Source of the DNA: Adiantum capillus-veneris
Taxonomy: Eukaryota; Streptophyta; Polypodiopsida; Polypodiales; Pteridaceae
Assembly: GCA_014529385.2 (NCBI GenBank)
Contig: CM043959.1
Span: forward strand, 708,358-772,357
DNA: 64,000 nt
Direction: 5' to 3'
Shown here: in pieces, positions 11,346 through 23,545 of the stretch
Layout: every line of letters begins with the position of its first letter
How positions within the stretch are numbered: position 1 is the first letter of the stretch
Made by a program: the position numbers and the translations under genes
Notes under the pieces: model-generated
What the model was told of the DNA's origin: nothing
The model's database searches: none
Seen by the model: the letters and a program-made list of their open reading frames with translations, nothing else

Positions 11346-11662
11346 AGAGATTTGATTCCCTCCCCCCTCCTTAAACGCTGACAGAGAGAGGGATGGCAAG
11401 AGAGAGAGGTTTGTGGGACGGGGGCTGAGAGAGGAGGGGGCGCGTTGGCTTGCGAGCAAAAGGGGAAGAGGGCGAGTGGGGCAAGCGGGGTTGCTGAGCA
11501 AAAGGTAGAGGGAGTGGGGGCGGGTGGCCACACCACCCCCTGCTCCCCTCATATATATATATATTTATTTTTATTTTTTAAAAGATGAAAAGAGAGAGAT
11601 GGAGGGGCTTCCCATGCAAAGGGAAAGCCCCCCTCATAGCCCTCCCCAAATTCTAGAGGTAT

Positions 11663-12900
11663 TCATACCTCTAGTTCAAAATCTGATGGTGAACTCTTGT
11701 TGGGTGAAGCATCCTCCATTGAGAATTCCAAAAAAGGTGATGGTTCAAACCTTTGAAAATAAGGCTTCAGTCGCCAACCATTGAATCTAGTTTTGTAGAT
11801 GCATCCATTGACATCTTGCAGGCGGTAACTGCCGTTGGAATGCTTGTGTAAAATGACATAGGGGCATTCCCACCTCGGCATGAACTTGGTATCTGTCGAA
11901 GCGGTTGTCATATCTGAGGACTAGCATGCCTTCTTGAAATACCTTTGCACTGAGTGTGGTGTTGAATTTGAGGTGTCTGATCTCTGCTTGAGTGGCATAG
12001 AAGTTGATGGCATCTTGTCTATCTAGCTCTAAGCGTTCCAAATCCAATATTTTCTGCTTTATCCTCTCCTTGGGATGATCACTACCCCTATCTGGGGTGC
12101 TATGCTAACTGCACTTCAATGGGTAGAATGGCCTCCTTACCATAGACAAGCTGGAATGGAGTGTAACCAAGAGCGGTTCTAAATGATGTGCGATAGGCCC
12201 ATAACACTGCTGATAAATGCTTATACCAATCACCTGGTCTGTTATTAACCTGCTTAGTGATGATTTTATAGATCATACCATTTACCTTCTCTACTATCCC
12301 ATTTCATTGAGGGTAGTATGGTGTAGAGTGTCGTTGCTGGATGCCCAATTTCTCCATTAATTCACTATCCAGATCTGCTCAAAAGCCTGGCCCTCTATCT
12401 GAGATGATTTCAAGTGGAGTACCAAACATGCAACAAATATATTCAAATATAAACTTTTCCACTTCCTTAGCTGTTATCCTAGTGGTTGCTGCAACTTCTG
12501 CCCATCTGGTCATGTAATCCACAGCCATAATGATATATTGCTTACCAGACTGTGCTCTAGGGAGAGGTCCTATGGCATCAATTCCCCATTTTTGAAAAGG
12601 GCCAAAAGAAAGGATAGGAGTTTGTGGCTCATAGACTAAGGTTCTAGTTCCAAATTTGTGACATTGTGTGCATGTTTTACACCAATGGTGCACATCCCTA
12701 TTGAGAATGGGCCAAATAAATCCTACTTGCAAAATCTTTCTACTGGTGATATCTAGTGCAAAGTGCCCACCACAAACACCGTCATGGTAGCTTGAAATGA
12801 TTTTCATAATTTCCAGGGATAAAGGCACTCACCGAAGGATTTGGTCCTTCCCTTTGCAATATAGAGCATCGTTGATGAGCCGATATCTGGTGGCCTTACG
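11663..12900 (-). pseudogene. Integrase of the Ogre-like element
   Basis: The zinc-binding region is visible (YHDGVCGGHFALDITSRK, then CKTCTQC). It is followed by the catalytic core with WGIDAIGPLP, VDYMTRWAEVAATTRI and IISDRGPGF, then the third acidic residue in a segment NGMVEKVNG and AYRTSFRTALGYTPFQLVYG (about 12330-12130). The C-terminal part (PRWECPYVILHKHSNGSYRLQ) ends at 11663. Stops near 12378 and between 12050 and 12330, and a frameshift near 11890, inactivate it. Confidence 0.85.
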
Positions 12901-13138
12901 AATGAGCCAGCGTCGTTGACTCTTGGTGAAACCTTCAATGCACTCCCTTGTTTCTAAAAAAATGCACGATATCATGCATGTCATCATACCGTTGGAATGA
13001 AGGTAATTTTAATTTGATAGCATTAACAGAAACCTCCATTAGTTGCTCAGTTGCTAGTGCATCTTCCTCTTGATTTCCGATCGTAGGCACATGAAAAATT
13101 TGGATTTCTTGAAAGTGGTTGAAAAGGGTTTTGACTCG

Positions 13139-13445
13139 TCAAAGATGTGCTAATAGGCATTGGTTTTTACACGCCCAAGTGCCTCTAACTTGTTTGACCA
13201 ATAGTAAAGCATCACCAAATACATTTAGTCTTTGGATACCATGTACCTTGCACCATTCTAGCCCTAGTATAAGAGCTAGGTATTCGGACTCATTGTTGGA
13301 GTGTGCATTCTCAAGTAGTTTTCCTATAGAAAATATTCTCTCTCCTGCTTCATTAAAAATGAAAATGCATGTAAGCAGCTTTATCATTAGTCCTTTTGTA
13401 AGCCCCATCAAAGTAGAGGGAGTGGGCGTCCTTCAAGTGGACTGG
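13139..13445 (-). pseudogene. Second (aRNH-type) RNase H of the Ogre-like element
   Basis: The minus strand gives LYFDGAYK (about 13400-13430), then, after a frame change, NNESEYLALILGLEWCKVHG and LNVFGDALLLVKQV. These carry the Asp, Glu and Asp positions expected for RNase HI. The domain sits between the gypsy RNase H and integrase, as known for the additional archaeal-type RNase H of Tat elements. Confidence 0.75.
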
Positions 13446-13536
13446 CGGTGGAGTGGATAGCTCTTCAATGGTTGACTTTGTCTTCACTTTCTTTTCAAAA
13501 TGATGATGAGTGAGGATACTTGCCTGCTAGGCTAGC

Positions 13537-13865
13537 TCAAGTGGAGCTCTCAACCTGCACAGTGTAGTCAAATTCTTGTAGGCGCACAAGCCATTTCACA
13601 ATTCTAGGAGACACATGCATATGCTTCAAGACATAAGGGAAAACCTCTTCCATGGTTAGGATTACAAACTTCTTGGGTAACAAATAGGACCTAAATTTTG
13701 TGACCGCAAACATGAGTGCAAGAACCATGTGTTCAACATCAGTGTAACCCTTTTCTAAGCTTTTCATCACCCTACTAGCAAATTAGATAGGTCTCATAAA
13801 GGAAGTTGTGTTATCCTTCTGCATTAAAACAGCCCCAAGTGTGTCATTACCTACACTAGGATTGA
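13537..13865 (-). pseudogene. Gypsy RNase H of the Ogre-like element
   Basis: The segment SLEKGYTDVEHMVLALMFA, FRSYLLPKKFVILT and VKWLVRLQEFDYTV corresponds to the second half of the retroviral-type RNase H. The first half lies in 13770-13865 with stops. It is shorter than a full domain because of frame breaks. Confidence 0.75.
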
Positions 13866-13878
13866 CATAAAATGTCTC

Positions 13879-14910
13879 TCACCATTGAGGTGGTGCGATG
13901 GTGGGTAGAGTTGCCAAAATCTCCTTTACTTCACCATACTGGTTCTCACTTTCTTCACTCCAAATAAAGACATCCCTATGTGCCAACTGTTGTAAAGGAA
14001 GAACCACTTGGCAGAGCAGGTGGATGAATCTACTCATGTACCTCATTTTCTGTAGAAATGAGGTGAGTTGTTTTGCCGAGGTTGGTGAAGGGAGTGACAC
14101 CAAGGCTTGAACTTTGTTAGGATTAGCTTCAATGCCCTTGACTGAGACTACATGACCAAGTAGAGCTACCTGGCTCTCTGCAATGTGACATTTATCTACA
14201 TTCAATTGTCCACCCAATGATTGTAACCTAGACAACCCTTCATACACCTTTTCTAGGTGCAATATGCGAGAACTATAGATGCAGAAATAATCAATGAGCA
14301 CCCTTATAGAGCTACCAAAGTATGGTTGGAAAACATAAGTTACAAATCTCTGAAAAGTTGTTGGAGCATTTGTGAGACCAAACGGCATTACCCTATAGGC
14401 AAAACAACCCCAAGGTGTGAAGAAATTTTTCATCTTTTGATCTTCTCCTGCAAATCGGATTTGAAAGTACCCCGAGTAGCCATTGCACACTGTGTATAGC
14501 TCATAACCTGCCAATTTGTATAGGATCCCATCTTGAAAGTGAAGAGGAAAGTGGTCTCTTTTTGTGGCTGCATTGAGAGGTTTGTAGTCGACGCGGACTC
14601 GCCATTTTCCATTCTTCTTTGGTGTCACTACTACGGGAGAAATCCACTCCGAATCTTCCACAGGATAAATGAAACCTTCATTTAAGAGATTTCTTACCTC
14701 CTTAAATTAAGCCTCTTGCTGAATTACACCCAAATCGCCGTAGTTTTTGCACCACAGGTTTGCTTCCTTCCTTCAGCTTGATATGATGTTGCACCACCGA
14801 TATCCCAATGATCTTATCATATTCATCAATGAACAAAGATGTGAAACTTTTTAGCATAATCACATAAACTTTCCTCTCCTCTTCATCTAACTCAAGAGAA
14901 GTCATCTTAA
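13879..14910 (-). pseudogene. Reverse transcriptase of the Ogre-like element, catalytic Asp lost
   Basis: Gypsy RT motifs are in order: ISPVVVTPKKNGKWRVRVDY, ELYTVCNGYSGYFQI, PWGCFAYRVMPFGLTNAPTT, then the active-site box, then LGHVVSVKGIEANPNKV and SFLQKMRYMSRFI. The active-site box, normally (Y/F)xDD, reads LIDYF (about 14282-14296), so the second catalytic Asp codon has become TAT. A frameshift separates the N-terminal part (up to 14725, VQHHIKLKEGSKPVVQKLRR) from the rest. Confidence 0.9.
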
Positions 14911-15190
14911 GTAGCTTACTCTCTTCTACCAAAGATGGAGTACTTGGAACATTACCTCCTTCCGATGGTTGTATGTCTGGAGGTACCTTCTCTTTTGGTT
15001 CCCTGAAAGTGACTCCCATGATCTCAATGTCACTATCAGTCTCTTCTGTGGTGGTAGATTCTTCACCCGAGGTTGATTTTGAGTTGCTAGAGAACTCATC
15101 TTCCGTGGTTTCAAGGTTGATGTTGTGTTTCTCACTAGTCTTCATGTCATAGAGTATCTCCTTACCTTTTGCATTCCTCATTTGGAGCAT
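14725..15190 (-). pseudogene. Acidic linker between protease and RT
   Basis: About 150 residues rich in Glu, Asp, Ser and Thr (SGEESTTTEETDSDIEIMG) lead into the conserved pre-RT region (LDEEERKVYVIMLKSFTSLF). The linker is low-complexity and of unknown role. It lies in frame with the first RT motif. Confidence 0.65.
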
Positions 15191-15199
15191 GCTTGTGCC

Positions 15200-15640
15200 C
15201 TAGTCTTGCTTTGCTCGCGTAGCCATAAGCCATGGTCTACCTAGGATGATCGGATAGCCCTCCCCTTTGTGGGGCATGACAAAGATATCAACTTCTACTT
15301 CAGTGTCAAAAACCTTAACCCTAACTGCATTCACAATTCCCACACATTTTACCTTCACATTGTTTGCCATTTTGGCTTGGCATGGTGCCAACGTACTTAC
15401 CTACAAACCTAAATGTTGCATCATTTGCTCACTCATCACACAAATTTGTGCTCCACCATCTATGTAGACATTTGATATCCTCTGCCCCTTGATGTCAAAA
15501 CTTTTACCAAGTGCAAAATCAATAATGTCGATTTTACGTCGCGACTTCGACGACCTCCTTGAAGTTTCTTCTTGTGTTTTTACCTTCTCTCCTTCGTGCC
15601 TTTCACGCTTTATTCCCATTGCTTTTGATTCTACCTTCAT
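15200..15640 (-). pseudogene. Aspartic protease of the Ogre-like element
   Basis: The sequence ISNVYIDGGAQICVMSEQM holds the protease box, with DGGA in place of the usual DTGA/DSGA. The closing motif PIILGRPWLMATRA is at about 15220. A stop near 15400 splits the domain. Confidence 0.75.
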
Positions 15641-15799
15641 TTTACCCTTGGCCATTAACGTGGTCTGTTGTGCTTCCTCTTTCACCTTGCCTTTACCTTC
15701 AAGGCCAATCACACTTACATTCTGAGTATTTTCTACTGGAGTAGGTAAAGGTGGAAGGATAACTTGCTGTGGTGGTGGTGCTTGTTGCACAACTGGATG

Positions 15800-16700
15800 C
15801 AAGATTCTAACTGGAAGATTTTGTGGTGGCTGCCTCGGTGGTGCTCTCGCCCTGGTGGAGAGAGTTGATTCTGTCTAGGTCCTCTATTGAAATTCTGCCT
15901 CCTAGGATAAGGGCAATAATACATACCGTGGCCAGCTTGGTTGCAATTGTAGCAGTAATGCTATTGATCTTGTCTCCTTGGTCCTCTTCCTTGGTTTGGG
16001 TTGGTGTTTGGAATCCGCCCTTGTTGTACCAAGTGGACATATAGATTTTCTAGCTGGTTTGTTATGCGATTCAGTAGATTTTGTTGATCATCTACTACCT
16101 CTAGTGATTGTGTTTCTTGAGTGGCTACTCCTGCTGTTGGGGTGGTGTAGGCTGTGTTGGACTCCCCTGAATCAGAAGACTTTGCTTGCATTCACAACTT
16201 CTTATCTTTTAGTCTGGTCACTTCTACTGCCAACTCATAAGTTGCAGGGAAACGCCCTTTCACCTTCTCCTTCAATGGTGACCATAAGCCAAAAATAAAT
16301 CGATCCTTCTTAAGAAAGTCGGGTGCTACTTCACCTACATCCAATGATTCAACCCATCGCTCCCATAAGTCCACAAACTTGGACTCATAAGTAGCATACT
16401 CTAGCAAACCTCCTTGCTTCAATTCCTTCAATCTCTCCCAGAGATTCTCCAGGGAGATACCTTCACCAAAACGATGTTGAAAGGTGGCCCTAAGCAGATC
16501 CATTCATGCTTAGTAGCCAATGGTAAAGCATTAAACCAAGACTTAGCATCTACTTTCATTAGTAGAGGAAAAATTTGCACTTTAGATGCATCATCATCTC
16601 GGTTGGAGATCACACATGCGACCTCAAAGTTGTCCAGGAACTCAATGACCGAATCCTCTCCCTTCTTACCACTGAACATTGAGAAAGAGATACCTGCCAT
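15800..16700 (-). pseudogene. Gag of the Ogre-like element
   Basis: The ATG at 16700 opens MAGISFSMFSGKKGEDSVIE, followed by the retrotransposon gag core (VDAKSWFNALPLATKHEW, frameshift near 16495, then LRATFQHRFGEGISLENLWE). A Gln/Asn-rich spacer follows, then a CCHC knuckle at 15913-15954 (CYNCNQAGHGMYYC). The gag core and knuckle are in different frames now, so it is inactive. Confidence 0.85.
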
Positions 16701-16798
16701 GATGTTTTTCTTGAAAGAAACTTGAAATTGAGATTGAAAACTTGGAAGAAAAGGTTTTTTTTTGTACTTTTTTCTTCTTTACAACTTAAGGAGACATA

Positions 16799-17023
16799 CT
16801 ATGTGAGAACATAGGTAACAATATTGAAAGAGATTTGGTAGGTGATAAAAGGTAAGACAAACGGCTGGTTTGAGACATTGATCTCCTGCAAACGTTGTGC
16901 ACCCAACATGGTGGTGATGATTTGTTGAAAGTTCATTTTCCGGTCAAGGATGACACGGATAGAGTGAATGCACGGTGGAGCATATGGTTGGCCTCTGTTG
17001 AAGGACCGACTCTCTGGATTCAT
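16799..17023 (-). CDS. Small unidentified ORF between the pre-gag ORF and gag
   Basis: The ATG overlaps the stop of the upstream ORF as ATGA at 17023-17020. It encodes 74 residues beginning MNPESRSFNRGQPYAPPC, of no family known to me. It may be just the spacer between ORF1 and gag. Confidence 0.25.
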   Translation of the reverse strand: MNPESRSFNRGQPYAPPCIHSIRVILDRKMNFQQIITTMLGAQRLQEINVSNQPFVLPFITYQISFNIVTYVLT

Positions 17024-18539
17024 TCTTCCTCAATGTGTGGGGATTCTATCCTTGTGCGGGCAAAGTTGTAGTTGTTGATGTAGGTCTCTTGAAACTTTAA
17101 GCCAAAACGGTGTTCCCACAAAAGCCACTCGTCTCTAGTTTCTAATTCAAGCATAGCTCCTCTTGAAACGTCTTGGAAGAGGTGGAATTGTTTCTCTTTC
17201 AACAAGCATACCTTCTTGCGAACAAGTGTGCCATCCTCTGCATACACAGGTTTAATGAGATAAGTAGTGAGCTTTACCAATTTTACCACCCCTAAATGGA
17301 TTGCAATGAGATAGGCTGAGATATTGTTGTCGTGTGGTTGCCGTAGTAGTAACACTACTTGTATGAAGAGTGTTTGTTCCTCCCTCCAAGTTAGGCCAGT
17401 GCTCAAGACCTTATCAATAATGACACTTGCTAGCTCAACTTGGAGACGATGCAGAATCCAGGCTGTTGTGGCTAATTCACGGCTCATCTAGGGAGACCAT
17501 AGGATGTGAGAATAAGACACTCTCCTAGAATTTGACACGTAAAGGAATATTTCTTACAGGTGCTGGGAGGTTGTAATTGAGGGCTAGTAGCTCTTCATGT
17601 TCTAACCCTACCTTATGTAGCCATAGGAAGAAAAAGTCACACTTTTCTAGGTTGAGAGTTGCCCCCCTTGCTACCTCTTGAAACAACCTAAATTGTCCTT
17701 CACTTAATCTTGAGATTTGCCTACAGCTAAACTCCCTAGTGGGAAATGTGTAACAAGGAGAGATTAAGTAGGTGGTAAGCTTCACTTCCCTTCTCAAACC
17801 AAGGCAAACCAAGATCTAGCAAGCTACAATGTCGTCGGAGTAGGCGTAGTTACATGTAGAAGTTTCCCTTGTATGTGGAGAGTGCTTTTCTCTCTCCAAA
17901 AAAAACTAGTGTCAAAGACTTTGTCAATGGCCAACCCCACCAATTCACTAGGAAGACGATGGAGAATCCATGCTGCTTGGGCTAGATCGTTGCTCATGTG
18001 GGGATGACAAAATATAGGAAGGAGAGGCTCTTGTTGCACAATGGTGAGAATGTGGTGAATGTTGTCGTGATGGTGGTGAGCATGGCCCTCTGGTTGCAAT
18101 TGAGAGAGAGGGGCCTCTTGTGCGAAGAAGCCTCCGTAGGTCTCAAAGATTCCTAGCTAGTGTTGTGGCAATTGGAGGTGGTGATGGAGGTGATGGTGTA
18201 TTGTAGCCTAGAGCCACTTCAAATGTTACTATTGCAAGATTACCTTCACGGTTGTCAACAATGAGGAAGGAAACACCCCTTTACTCCACAAAAGTCACAC
18301 TCATTCACTTGAGCTTGTTGACTACATGTTGATTCTTGGACGGCCTTTGACTTCTTCTTACGCCTGCAAGGACAGTGAGAGATAAACATAGTTTGTGTAG
18401 GGTATGAGGGCCTTACCACTTCTTCAATGTTAGTGACTGTTCACCCTGGAAGGATTATTTCTATAAGATGTACCAAGCTTGCTTGAAGTTCCTCCTCCTC
18501 AGTGGTCTAGTTTTCAAATTCAAGTAGCCATTGATCCAT
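17020..18539 (-). pseudogene. Pre-gag ORF (Ogre ORF1-like) with a tandemly duplicated domain
   Basis: The region between the primer site and gag encodes a protein in several broken frames. It starts near 18539 (MDQWLLEFE, acidic TEEEELQASLVHL). Copy 1 of a domain occupies 18000-17525 (LAQAAWILHRLPSELVGLAI, DKVFDTSFFWREKSTLHIQG, then LRREVKLTTYLISPCY, GQFRLFQEVARGATLNLEK). Copy 2 occupies 17487-17020 (LATTAWILHRLQVELASVII, DKVLSTGLTWREEQTLFIQ, VKLTTYLIKPVY, KQFHLFQDVSRGAMLELET). Copy 2 is open for 155 residues, while copy 1 is frameshifted near 17818. Ogre elements are known to carry an ORF upstream of gag of unknown function; this placement fits. The function is unknown. Confidence 0.65.
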
Positions 18540-18589
18540 CACAAAACATTAGCATTTTAGTCTTGTAAATTGAAGGTGTCAAAAGTTCC

Positions 18590-18612
18590 TCCATGGTGGG
18601 GACACCAAAGAA
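18590..18612 (-). promoter_or_regulatory. Candidate primer-binding site of the Ogre-like element
   Basis: Just inside the right LTR the minus strand reads TTCTTTGGTGTCCCCACCAT. It has the TTTGG start common to primer sites of plant Tat-type gypsy elements. I cannot assign the tRNA with certainty. Confidence 0.4.
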
Positions 18613-20063
18613 TGATCGGCGGAAAACGTGCACGAGGAGGGAGGTGGCCTCTACACCTTCCACTCATACGGCCTCCACGGGTCACCCTGGGTGAAGTGTA
18701 TATAGATAGGGGGCACCACCTAGCGTTTCGCAGCCGCTAGGACGCTGTGTGGGGAGTCAAGAAGCACATGAGGGCTGACTTGTAGCAAGTGAGAGAGATC
18801 ATAAACATCATGACTAACCTAACGGCCACCAAAATATCAAGAAAAGAGGACAAAGAGTAAAATGGGTAGAATTGGAGCAATAACGAAGTTACACCATAGT
18901 GCTCCGGCTGTAAACTACAAGAGAACCATATATGTGACAAACATGACTTAGGGATAATAAGGAAACTTTGCAGTGTAGTAAATAGGGCAAGAATACACAT
19001 GGAAAACTGCACATACAAATTGGAAGACCCTGGCAATTATATTGCATGTAGGAACAAAACGATGAACCTTACACAAGAGGGTTGCTTGTAGGCACCGGGG
19101 AGGGGAATAATGAGAACAACGGGAGGTCTTCCCATCATCTTCGGGCACAACCCAATTGTGGGGAGAGTCACCATGGCTAGGTCATGGTGAGAATGGTAGT
19201 GAGGATGCTACTTCTTCGAGTGCTCTTGTGTCTTAGTGTCTTGCCCGTTCTAGCCCTAATGCCATTGTTGCATACAAGTGTATCATAAGGTTCTCATGAT
19301 GTGTTCATCCAGTGGATCAAGTGTCTCTCACCCCATGTGTGGCTCATCATGTGTCTAAGATTATGGTATTCCCTCCTTCTAGATGGTGGTATTTCTCTCA
19401 TTTTCTATCTACCTATTCATTGTATGCATCTATTCCCCCCATGTGCTCATTGTGCTTGTCTTCTGTATCATTGTGTCCCAATGCATGGCAGACTGTGTGC
19501 CTATATAGGTGATGGAGGTTGGTCCATGCCATGGGTTCTCTTGGATTACCCAATGGATAATAGACATGGTCTAGAGATAGGTTATTTTCTAGCCTTAGTA
19601 GCTAGAATAGGAGTAGAGGTGGAAGAGAGAAAGAGAGAGGGGAGAGGGATATCTATTTACATATCTAGCCATAAAGACTGATTATTTAGGCTTGATTAAG
19701 GCTGGGTAATTACAAGGGTTTTGTCGTGGGTGGGTAGCTGTCGTGAGGTTTTCGGTGGTGTTTCATCCGGTGGTGTTTCATCAGGTGATGATGGATGATC
19801 ACTTCACCCACCATTGATGATAATCCTTCTAGTGGTGAATAGCTCTTGTTGAGGTTGCTTCTAGATGAATCTCCCAATCATGATGATGACTACAGGTGCT
19901 TTGTAGTTGCTTCGCCACTTGTATGTAAGGCTATGCACTTATGACTTCCACTTATGTGTGATCGCGCATACCGCTTCTGTGTGTGGCTCTGGCTTCTGCT
20001 TGCATGTACTGTATCAAAACTGCTGGCCATGTAGGGGAGAGAGAGCCTTTGATGTGTGTGTGT
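18613..20063 (-). repeat. Right (5') LTR of the Ogre-like element, truncated
   Basis: It is a direct copy of 9175-10612 with scattered substitutions and small indels, for example a short duplicated segment GGTGGTGTTTCATC near 19757-19780. The match ends in GATGTGTGTG at about 20063, where the left copy goes on into its long microsatellite. The long minus-strand ORF in the left LTR is frameshifted here, so it is not a conserved gene. Confidence 0.85.
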
Positions 20064-22610
20064 TTAAGTATGAAAAATTCCCTCATAATTGAACCATACT
20101 TAGACAATTGTATTAAATAATATATTAAATACCAATGTTTTTAAACCAAGATGTCATAAATCATTTCATATACACCAATACAGCCTCCTGCATCTAATGG
20201 ATAATACAATCATTTTGGATCAAAAATATAATATCTTAGTTTTGTATCTTATGGGCCCATCCTTTGGGATGAGCTTCCACTACATCTACATGTAGAAGGA
20301 TCCAGCTGGTACATTAGCTGGTAAATTGGACGATCTTTCGTTATTGCTGCAGTTTTCGTTGTAATCCCAAGGAAAGAATCTCTTACCTGCCACCATCCAA
20401 GAAACACAAGCCTCTCAGAACTAGCATTACTTGGGAAGACAGGTGTCAACGACTCCCTCCCTTTGTTATTGGTGTCAAAAATTACAACACAAACTACCAC
20501 CATAACAAAGATCTAATATCAAGTTTGAGCCATTTATATATGCTAATGTTTACATCTTTTAATTCTAGAAAAATTGGACAACATCTCCTTTGTAAATTGG
20601 ATCAATTTTCAAAAGTCCAGTCTACTACCATCTCTTCCAAGACCCCCACTTGAGGATTAAGGCTCTTTTAATTTGAACAATCTTCAAAGTAAAACATTTG
20701 TGTTAAAAATTATGTACTTATCCAAGAGCATCAAAAAGTACTTGGCAATTGTGAAGTCACCACTATATACTTACCTTCATCAGAAGTGATTTCTTGCATA
20801 CAGAGATAGAAGTACATGTCTTTAAGGCCATTTTGCTAGGTGGATGTTTTAAGTTGGACAACATATTATTTACATACAAATAGTATTTTAAAATCTCCGG
20901 TCATTACCACTTCCTCGAAGATCTTTACCCGAGGCATAAGTATGTTTATGCTAATGATAGTCATTCCCCATCCATACATTTATTATTACTTTTGCCAAGT
21001 TCCGAGAGCAAGCAATTATCTTTGTGATAAAAAAACAAATGCCTAAAATTGGTTAACTCCAATTCTAAAGGGTAATTTAGACCAATCAGGTCACCCCATT
21101 TCCGTATTGCAACTCTGAGTGCCAAACCCCAAACATAATCCGATACATACACTTTAGTGTCGACTTCCAGTAACCAAATGACTAATGTAGTTAGCAATCC
21201 AGGTAGATATCAGGGCCAATGGATCCCCAACTCCGGTCCATCAACTCAGGCAACCTCACATCAGTGAATAGAAAATCCAGAAACTTCAAATAATGTTAAG
21301 TACAAAACCCGGAAATGGACACTACAACTTGCAGGTTTCAAATGTTTTTCTTTCCGACCTATCTTCTAAGAACTTGTTACTTATCAAAAACCCAAAATAT
21401 ACTGAGTAAGTGTAATTGCGATCATGTCAAAATCGCTCAGTCACAGGTATGCCACAATATATCAGCACCGGTAAAGTGTCAATTATCAACTCAAGACACT
21501 GACTATGCAAAAGGATACTACCGCCAACCCAATATCTAGTATAAGATTAGGACTTCTGTGTTTAGTGGACGTTTTTCGAGAAACATTCCCAAAGAAACCA
21601 TCTGATATTATATGCAAGCAAAGCACCAGGGTATGGAGAATCGGAGCTATGTATGCAAAAATTTTGGCAGCATTTCCTTTGTTTATGCTCAGTCATTTCA
21701 AAAAAGACCAGTCAATGCCATCTCCCACGAGACCCTCACATGAGGTTGTAGGCAACAGATAGTGACAATCATTTCCTCAGACAAAGAGTGTCTTTTATTT
21801 TAGTTTAATCCAACCCTGTTGCATTCAGGTCAAATGATAAGTCTGATAAAGCATCCGAACTCTATATGAATTGCATAACATGAGAAATAAAAACCATATT
21901 TGTCATTAAGTTCAACTAATTAGTTGTGAAAACCAAAGAAACTTGTACACTTTCTCAAAATCATGAGCAAAAAAAACTGTTTTAAGATAATCTAACTACG
22001 GACTGAGTTCGAGATTAATAGTGTCAAGCCAGATTAGTTTAGTAAGCATTACTAAACTTAGGATAAAGGACCTCACAATGTGTTTAATACCAGACATCCA
22101 AATCGACTTTGAGCATCATTCAGGCCTATGTACTGCATATAACCAAGTTGATTTCAAGTGAGGACAGGGTCAGCTCCATATATTTTATCAAGTATTCATA
22201 TGCCTTATTCTGACTGAAAGTTTATCTTTGCAATACTATGTTTGAAGCACTATGTAAGAGCATATCCCCTAAAAATAAAAACTTATGTACAATCGCACCT
22301 TAACTCAATCAAGCATGGAAAAGATAAGTACTGAGTAGGTGCGACAGCACCTACCTGATTTTTAGTAGCGGAGATTCGAAATACCCATAGTGTATGGGGA
22401 GTCTGCTTAGATGAGAACCATCAGGTCTTTCGGAGAAGGTTTTATTGCATGAGTTTGCGTGGCGATGAAGGCCAACATGGGGAAGGAATCAACACAAGAG
22501 CCCTGCTGCTATACTGTATTCGCAGCAGATCAATAGGAGAAGAGGAGATCCACCAAGGTATCGTCAAAAGAGCCTGCACTTGAGTAACTCTACAAGAGAG
22601 CGCCACGCAA
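20064..22610. other. Low-repeat DNA without a recognised gene
   Basis: No transposon protein is visible. A minus-strand ORF at 20249-20503 (84 residues, with RLVFLGWWQ followed by a GTAAGA donor-like site) could be an exon fragment, but no family is recognised. The remainder shows no clear coding signal. Confidence 0.3.
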
Positions 22611-22612
22611 GT

Positions 22613-22731
<119 letters not shown>

Positions 22732-22738
22732 TCCTGGG

Positions 22739-22820
22739 TGTTAGCTCACGGGGAAGTACCAAGCAAGAAGGGCGTTCACCTGTGTTAGCTCGCGAGGAAG
22801 TACCAAGCAAGAAGGGCGTG
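22739..22820. repeat. Short tandem duplication
   Basis: The phrase GTTAGCTC(A/G)CG(G/A)GGAAGTACC followed by AAGCAAGAAGGGCGT occurs twice, at about 22740 and 22785. Confidence 0.8.
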
Positions 22821-23397
22821 TGGTGTTGTAGACTAATAAGCACCCCTCGATTCCAGTAATAGAGGGATTATTTTTATGCACCCATACCTATAGTGGTTGA
22901 CTGCATTATGAACCTTCACATCATGTGAGTTGTATCATTCAAGTCCACCGCCAGTTCAAAGTTCCAACTAATCCAAAAGAGACCAGCTGTGAGGTGTATT
23001 CCCTTAGGGTTCTAGGGTTTATCCAGCCAGGGAGAAGTATTGTGGCAAGAGCAATTCCAAGAAGCAGTGTATGCAAGAGAAGCTCATACGTTTGTGTGTA
23101 CGATCATGTGTGTTTATGTTTTGACACTCCTCGTAAGAGGGCAATACACGTCTACTGCTCATGCTAGTAATAATGATGCCAGAGAGGTTAGTCGGAATGC
23201 GAGCTAAATAATAGACTAGTAGTGGGTTACCTAGCTTTAAACAAGGCAGGTAGTTTTTAGGTGACATAGTTACTCGACCAAAAAGGTATTTAAACCATAC
23301 CTATTTTTGGCAGATGAGTTGGAGTAGCAGCTCTAGGTTAGCACACCAAAGAGAGAAGTTGTCAGCCGAGGGTTAGCCAACGACTTGTCAGCTAGAT

Positions 23398-23400
<3 letters not shown>

Positions 23401-23444
<44 letters not shown>

Positions 23445-23545
23445 TTGTGTGATTGTATATATGAGTGTGTGTCGAGTGTGTTTGTACGTATGTGTTTCAA
23501 TTGTGTGTGTGCTGTGTGATTGTATATGTGAGTGTGTGTGTGTAG
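23401..23545. repeat. (TG)n tract plus fragment resembling the Ogre-like LTR
   Basis: A TG run (23401-23440) is followed by GTGATTGTATATATGAG and then GAGTGTGTTTGTACGTATG and GTGTTTCAA. These also occur in the left LTR at about 10968-11030. This may be the displaced remainder of the truncated right LTR. Confidence 0.55.

Noticed and set aside
20249-20503. 84-residue minus-strand ORF with a donor-like GTAAGA
   Set aside because: It might be a host exon but there is no recognisable domain or second exon; mentioned in the spacer entry only.
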